A stretch of DNA of 64,000 bases from Prevotella sp. khp7. GTDB lineage: Bacteria > Bacteroidota > Bacteroidia > Bacteroidales > Bacteroidaceae. The notes beneath the pieces are model-generated. The model saw only the letters and a list, made by a program, of their open reading frames with translations. It was not told where the DNA came from and ran no database searches. Of this stretch, positions 60,801 to 64,000 are shown piece after piece; the stretch's first letter is position 1, and each line of letters starts with the position of its first letter. A program made the translations under genes and the position numbers. The stretch spans positions 354,682-418,681 of the forward strand of contig NZ_FOIV01000001.1 of the NCBI RefSeq assembly GCF_900109055.1. The letters run 5' to 3'.

Positions 60801-61361
60801 CGGCTGGATGGTATAGCCTTTGTAGAGCAGTCCCTTCTTGTAGAACTGCTGCAGCAGCCACCACAGCGTCTCGATATACTTGTTGTCGTAAGTGATATAC
60901 GGATTGTCGAGGTCAACGAAGTAACCCATCTTCTCCGTCAGGTCGCGCCACTCCTGTGTGAACATCATCACGTTCTCGCGGCACTTCTTATTATAGTCTT
61001 CAGTAGAGATGTACTTCTCTGAAGCCTTATTGTCGATATCGGCCTTGGTGATACCAAGTTCCTTCTCCACGCCAAGCTCTACAGGCAGTCCGTGGGTATC
61101 CCAACCAGCCTTACGCTTCACCTGGAAGCCCTTCATCGTCTTATAGCGGTTGAAGGTGTCTTTGATGGTACGAGCCAGCACGTGGTGGATGCCAGGGTGT
61201 CCGTTGGCCGAGGGAGGACCCTCGAAGAATACAAACTGCGGACAGCCCTCACGCTCGTCTACAGAGCGCCAGAACACGTTCTTCTCTCTCCACATCTCGA
61301 GGATGTCGTTGTTTACCTGAGTCAGATTCAGGCCGTTATGCTCAGCAAATCGTTTAGCCAT
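57801..61361 (-). CDS. ileS: Isoleucyl-tRNA synthetase, long form
   Basis: IleRS charges tRNA-Ile and edits valine. The 1186-residue product has a HIGH-type signature GHPGIHH (about residues 54-60), an editing domain (WTTTPWTLPSNTAL near 220), the KMSKS-type signature NKMSKHVGNV (near 733), and an anticodon domain. Its length and the absence of a C-terminal zinc-finger Cys cluster match the eukaryotic-like type 2 IleRS common in Bacteroidetes; that type is often less sensitive to mupirocin. First gene of the ten-kilobase operon ending at DUF3256. Confidence 0.95.
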   Translation of the reverse strand: MAKRFAEHNGLNLTQVNNDILEMWREKNVFWRSVDEREGCPQFVFFEGPPSANGHPGIHHVLARTIKDTFNRYKTMKGFQVKRKAGWDTHGLPVELGVEKELGITKADIDNKASEKYISTEDYNKKCRENVMMFTQEWRDLTEKMGYFVDLDNPYITYDNKYIETLWWLLQQFYKKGLLYKGYTIQPYSPAAGTGLSSHELNQPGCYRDVKDTTVTALFKALNPKEEWTKWGTPYFVAWTTTPWTLPSNTALCVGPKIDYVAVETYNAYNGEKITIILAESRLNAYLAPEGNMTDGEEMPEYNKGEKFVPYRIIGHYTGEELVGLKYQQLMPWVKPSAKLDQNAADYVKAYAAAHPEKVFTGENGKDQFVEMESEAFRVIPGDYVTTEDGAGIVHIAPTFGADDAKVAKDAHIPSLFLINKKGETRPMVDLQGKYYEIAELDDQFVAKCLDTKAYAHHAGDFVKNAYAPEFNKDGKYDEQAAAKAEDLNIVICMEMKQEGTALKIEKHVHNYPHCWRTDKPVLYYPLDSWFIRSTAKKDRMFELNKTINWQPESTGTGRFGNWLENLNDWNLSRSRFWGTPLPIWRDEDGKEICIGSVEELYNEIEKAVKAGFMQSNPLKDNGFVPGDMSKENYDKIDLHRPYVDNIVLVSESGKPMKRETDLIDVWFDSGSMPYAQIHYPFENKDLIDKGIAFPCDFINEGVDQTRGWFFTLHAIATMIFDSVAFKNVISSGLVLDAKGNKMSKHVGNVVNPFDMIGKYGSDAVRLYMMTNSEPWDNLKFDPEGVDEVRRKFFGTLYNTYSFFALYANVDGFDPEAAQVDFDKRPEIDRWILSCLNTLIKGVQKELDGYDPTRAGRLIDTFVNDDLSNWFVRLNRKRFWGKEMSEDKLSAYQTLYTCLMTVAKLLAPFAPFYADQLYKDLGGELDSVHLDKFPVANEAQIDKDLEARMQMAQKITSMVLALRRKVNIKVRQPLQAIMIPAVDEEQKNHIEAVKDLIMNEVNVKELRFVEGAGVLVKKVKCNFRTMGKKFGKLMKGVAAAMDQLSQEQIAQLEQQGTISIEVEGQQLTVEAVDVDIISEDIPGWLVANEGNLTVALEVELTDELKNEGMARELINRIQNIRKESGLEITDRISVVLAPQEDVEKAVNGFADYIKTQVLADTIKVEANDGQEVEFDEFKLNIKVTKQ

Positions 61362-61404
61362 CTATTTTATCTGTTACTTTTTTACCTTTATTCTATTTGG
61401 GGCG

Positions 61405-61435
61405 CAAAGGTACTAAAAATATTCGATATGGCAAA
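61405..61435 (-). promoter_or_regulatory. Promoter of the ileS operon
   Basis: Minus strand: TTTG at 61432-61435 and TACCTTTG at 61405-61412, 19 bp apart; the leader is about 37 bases. Confidence 0.8.
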
Positions 61436-61494
61436 AGGAAATAGTTTTTTTTAATAATTCTAGTAAAAAAGTATTGTTTTTCAATTTATTTGTT

Positions 61495-61502
61495 TATTTT
61501 TG
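61495..61502 (+). promoter_or_regulatory. -7 box (TATTTTTG) for the C4-dicarboxylate transporter gene
   Basis: A full TAnnTTTG match 46 bases before the start; only a partial ATTG-type match at the -33 position. Confidence 0.6.
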
Positions 61503-61548
61503 CAGACAGAATTCTATTAATAACTTAAAAACTTAGAACTTTTTTATT

Positions 61549-62997
61549 ATGGTTACATTCACTATGATTCTGCAGCTCTGTATCGTACTCGGAGCGCTGT
61601 GGGTAGGCTCGCGTTATGGCAGTCTGGCCCTGGGAGCAATCTCTGGTATCGGCTTGGCCATCCTTGTTTTCGGATTCGGCCTCAAGCCCGGCACTCCCCC
61701 TACCGACGTAATCTATATCATCATCGCAGCCGTCACCTGTGCTGGCATCATGCAGGCCTCGGGCGGTATGGACTGGCTCATCCAGATGGCTGAGCGCCTT
61801 TTGCGTAAGCATCCCGACCGCATCACATTCCTGGCTCCGCTCACCACTTTCTTCCTCACGGTACTTGTGGGTACGGGGCACGTGGTATATACTCTGATGC
61901 CTATTATCTGCGACATTGCCCTGAAAAAGGGCATCCGCCCTGAGCGCCCGTGCGCCGTGGCTTCCGTTGCCTCTCAGGTGGGTATCACATGTTCGCCCAT
62001 CGCAGCTGCCGTAGTGGCTTTCGTCAGCATCTCCAACGCTAACGGCTTCGACATCACCATACCTCGTGTACTGATGATTTCCATCCCTGCCTGTATCTGT
62101 GGACTGATGGCAGCCGCTACCGCTTCCTATCACCGCGGCCTCGACCTCGACAAAGACCCCAGATTCCAGGCAAAGATCAAGGATCCCGAGCAGTATAAGT
62201 ACATCTACGGCTCTAACGCCACGACACTCGACAAGCAGATTCCGCAGTCGGCCAAGAATGCCGTGTTCATCTTCCTGGGCGCTCTCGCTGTCATCGTTTT
62301 CTTCGCTATCTTCCAGAACGCCCTGCCTTCATACGACACACTTCGGGCCGTAAAGGGCTCCGAACCCCTCACACTCGACACGAGCGCCACGCTGACGGCC
62401 GACATGCTGGTGAAGGCGAAAGTCCACGTCAACGGCATGACGGAATGGTTCGACAAGCCGCTGGCTATGAACATCGTCATCCAGATTGTCATGATCTCGG
62501 CAGCCGCCCTGATGATTATCTTCTGCAAGGCCGCGCCGAAGAAGGCCGTTTCAGGACCAGTATGGCAGTCGGGTATGGTAGCCGTCGTAGCCATCTACGG
62601 CATCGCCTGGCTGGCCGACACCTATTTCTCAAACTACCTGCCTGAGATGAAGCTGATGCTGGCCGACATCGTGAAGTCCTATCCGTGGTCTATCGCCCTG
62701 GTGTTCTTCCTCGTCTCGGTACTCATCAACTCTCAGGGCGCCGTGGTTGTAGCCATGCTGCCTCTGGCCTACTCGCTGGGCATCGAGGGTCCTGTGCTGC
62801 TGGGTGTTCTCCCTTCAGTCTACGGTTACTTCTTCATCCCCAACTACCCCAGTGATATCGCCACCGTCAACTTCGACCGTTCTGGCACCACGGTGATTGG
62901 CAAATACCTGCTCAACCACTCGTTCATGATGCCGGGCCTTATCTCTGTGACAGTCTCGACCATCGTGGCCTACACACTTTGCATGATAATCTATTAA
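61549..62997 (+). CDS. dcuB: Anaerobic C4-dicarboxylate transporter (DcuA/DcuB family)
   Basis: Dcu transporters exchange fumarate, malate or aspartate for succinate across the inner membrane in anaerobes. The 482-residue product has about 12 hydrophobic segments and the family blocks GTGHVVYTLMPIICDIALKKG (cited in part, about residues 104-124) and ASVASQVGITCSPIAAAVV (about 139-157). A C-terminal FIPNYPSDIATVNFDRSGTT segment is also typical. DcuA and DcuB cannot be separated by sequence alone. Succinate-excreting fermentation in Prevotella fits an exporter. Monocistronic with its own terminator. Confidence 0.9.
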   Translation: MVTFTMILQLCIVLGALWVGSRYGSLALGAISGIGLAILVFGFGLKPGTPPTDVIYIIIAAVTCAGIMQASGGMDWLIQMAERLLRKHPDRITFLAPLTTFFLTVLVGTGHVVYTLMPIICDIALKKGIRPERPCAVASVASQVGITCSPIAAAVVAFVSISNANGFDITIPRVLMISIPACICGLMAAATASYHRGLDLDKDPRFQAKIKDPEQYKYIYGSNATTLDKQIPQSAKNAVFIFLGALAVIVFFAIFQNALPSYDTLRAVKGSEPLTLDTSATLTADMLVKAKVHVNGMTEWFDKPLAMNIVIQIVMISAAALMIIFCKAAPKKAVSGPVWQSGMVAVVAIYGIAWLADTYFSNYLPEMKLMLADIVKSYPWSIALVFFLVSVLINSQGAVVVAMLPLAYSLGIEGPVLLGVLPSVYGYFFIPNYPSDIATVNFDRSGTTVIGKYLLNHSFMMPGLISVTVSTIVAYTLCMIIY

Positions 62998-63026
62998 ACC
63001 AACTACAATAGCGACTATAGCTTTCA

Positions 63027-63068
63027 AGAGAGGTCTTCCCTGCAATCGCAAAGGGAAGGCCTCTTTAT
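63027..63068 (+). terminator. Terminator after the dcu gene
   Basis: The arms agaggtcttccct and agggaaggcctct, with one G-T pair and a 10-base loop, are followed by ttatct. Confidence 0.85.
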
Positions 63069-63430
63069 CTTATACGGAAATATTGCAACAAAGCGACTTG
63101 TAAGAATCGCATCTTTACGAGCAAGCCGCCCTTCAGCCGCAAATACGCGAGTTTTGAGCCATTTCCGTAAGTCGCTGAGAACGTGAGCGTTACAGAAAAG
63201 TCTCATTTCCACCCCTCGTTCAGACGTCATCTTTCGGTACAAAACAACTTGTTTTGTACCCGAAGAGACTATCTCCATCCCCCGTGGAGACTACTTTAGC
63301 GCGCATAAAACAACTTGTTTTACTCAAAAAGAGGTAGACTTTACGCCGAGTAAACCCTAAGTTTACTACCGACAAACCCCAAGTTTCATTACGACAAACC
63401 CCAAGTTAGTCGTAATGAAACCCCAAAAGC
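63069..63430. repeat. Repeat-rich intergenic region with three palindromes
   Basis: There is no convincing gene here. It contains a perfect 25-base palindrome (63236-63260, ggtacaaaacaacttgtttt core), a 17-base relative (63306-63322, taaaacaacttgtttta), and a 13-bp inverted repeat (gtttcattacgac at 63383-63395 with gtcgtaatgaaac at 63409-63421). Between these, aaaccccaagtt occurs repeatedly (63374, 63396). The 63404-63421 segment agttagtcgtaatgaaac matches the reverse complement of the 22-bp array at 14854 with one change. An 84-codon minus-strand frame (63024-63278) overlaps the terminator and part of this region. Confidence 0.8.
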
Positions 63431-63641
63431 GCCTCCCGCCGCCCTAGAATGAGCCATCTGAGAAGTGCTTTTTTATGCATGTTTTCTTGACAATTCCAAG
63501 AATACTTCTACTCATTCGAAGCATCGGAGATTAGTGACCTCGTACATCAGAATGCAATCATTAAATATGTGAATCAAAAAGAAAAAACGTAAAAGAAAGT
63601 TAATCAACGGGTTCTTTACCATATTTTATGCCACTTATTCG

Positions 63642-63649
63642 TATCTTTG
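63642..63649 (+). promoter_or_regulatory. -7 box (TATCTTTG) upstream of the cobalamin riboswitch
   Basis: A full TAnnTTTG match about 16-20 bases before the aptamer; the -33 region is weak (ttctttac). Confidence 0.65.
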
Positions 63650-63664
63650 CAACCGCAATACTAC

Positions 63665-63840
63665 TTGTAGTGTTGCCCGTGATGGTTCGCTTAGCCGCGA
63701 TTAATTGGGAATGTGAGTGTGAATCTCCAACTGTCCCGCAGCAGTGAACTCCATTATGGCTCTCAGGCAACAAACAGCCATTGAGCATTTGCTCGAGAAG
63801 GCGCTTGGGAGTGGAGCAAAGTCTGAAGACCAGCCATTTA
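63665..63840 (+). ncRNA. Cobalamin riboswitch aptamer
   Basis: The region holds the conserved cobalamin riboswitch core: gggaatgtgagtgtgaatct at 63707-63726, ctgtcccgcagcagtgaac from 63731, and the 3' motif gtctgaagaccagcc at 63821-63835. The 5' part (gttgcccgtgatggttcgc) forms the leading stem. The gene it controls begins beyond the window on the + strand, probably a TonB-dependent B12 receptor or a cobalamin-pathway gene. The remaining 160 bases (63841-64000) are leader or expression platform; I see no start codon I trust there. Confidence 0.88.
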
Positions 63841-64000
63841 ACGGTTAAAATGCCGACCGCCCTCGATGTAAGGGTGTCTTGGCGCTAGTGAAGAAATCTT
63901 TCGAGAAGACTAACCGCACTGCCGTAAAAGGCTGCGGGGTGTATAAGTGTATTACGTGTATTATTATATAGGTAGTAAGGAGACCCTGTCGAGAGATAGC

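Noticed and set aside
63024..63278. An 84-codon minus-strand reading frame after the dcu gene
   Set aside because: It overlaps the dcu terminator and a palindrome, lacks a clear promoter and ribosome-binding site, and looks like a translated dispersed repeat. Kept as a finding, not as a gene.
63600..63788. A 62-codon minus-strand frame antisense to the cobalamin riboswitch
   Set aside because: It lies opposite the aptamer and a promoter and has no recognisable protein features; it is an accident of the riboswitch sequence.

Overview
This window looks like chromosomal DNA from a Bacteroidales bacterium, most likely Prevotella or a close relative. Three kinds of evidence point there. Many genes belong to families largely confined to the group (DUF3256, DUF4270, DUF4296, DUF5687, BspA-like repeat lipoproteins, M49 and M64 peptidases). 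The promoters have the Bacteroidetes form, TTTG - about 20 bp - TAnnTTTG. A GH5 cellulase ends in the short C-terminal module typical of Prevotella secreted enzymes. The genus call is inference.

Layout. 1-2.9 kb: the end of one BspA-like repeat protein, a complete paralogous lipoprotein, and a HigBA toxin-antitoxin pair, with a 23-bp direct repeat on either side of the last two. 2.9-10.8 kb: an exonuclease-rlmI-tilS operon divergent from ftsK, then a LolA-like carrier and a DUF5687 membrane protein. 10.8-15 kb: twin tRNA-Lys genes, small exported or membrane proteins, a secreted histidine phosphatase, tRNA-Thr, tRNA-Gly and a 22-bp tandem array. 15-25.7 kb: a LysM glucosaminidase, cytidine deaminase, a beta-helix lipoprotein, reverse rubrerythrin, and a long minus-strand run (AraC-like regulator, M49 peptidase, AlkD-like protein, Fur, purA, hisS, CE12 esterase). 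25.7-33 kb: recQ, a truncated GT5 domain with DUF4270, a 42-aa gene, and uvrD, followed by an intergenic region with a nested palindrome. 33-43.8 kb: a small exported protein, carB-yigZ, tRNA-Ser, a STAS/SpoIIE partner-switching pair, DUF1015 and a GH5 glucanase. 43.8-61.4 kb: serC-serA, a truncated HPPK-like/M64/TrmH operon, mtgA, an OmpA lipoprotein, proS, and a ten-kilobase operon from ileS through the dksA-like gene, lspA, DUF4296, a nucleoside transporter, rsmE and paaK to DUF3256. 61.4-64 kb: a DcuB-type transporter, a repeat-rich intergenic region, and a cobalamin riboswitch whose gene lies beyond the window.

Most genes are core housekeeping. I see no prophage, integrase, insertion sequence or CRISPR array. 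The parts that are hard to explain are: the BspA-like tandem paralogues with HigBA; the SpoIIE phosphatase fused to a kinase-like ATPase and paired with a STAS protein; degenerate enzyme relatives kept in conserved operons (GT5 fragment, short HPPK, cysteine-free DksA-like protein); and several families of intergenic repeats, including a 28-bp perfect inverted repeat around an AT-rich palindrome and a 22-bp motif shared by two loci 48 kb apart. All functions are read from sequence motifs; nothing was searched against a database.
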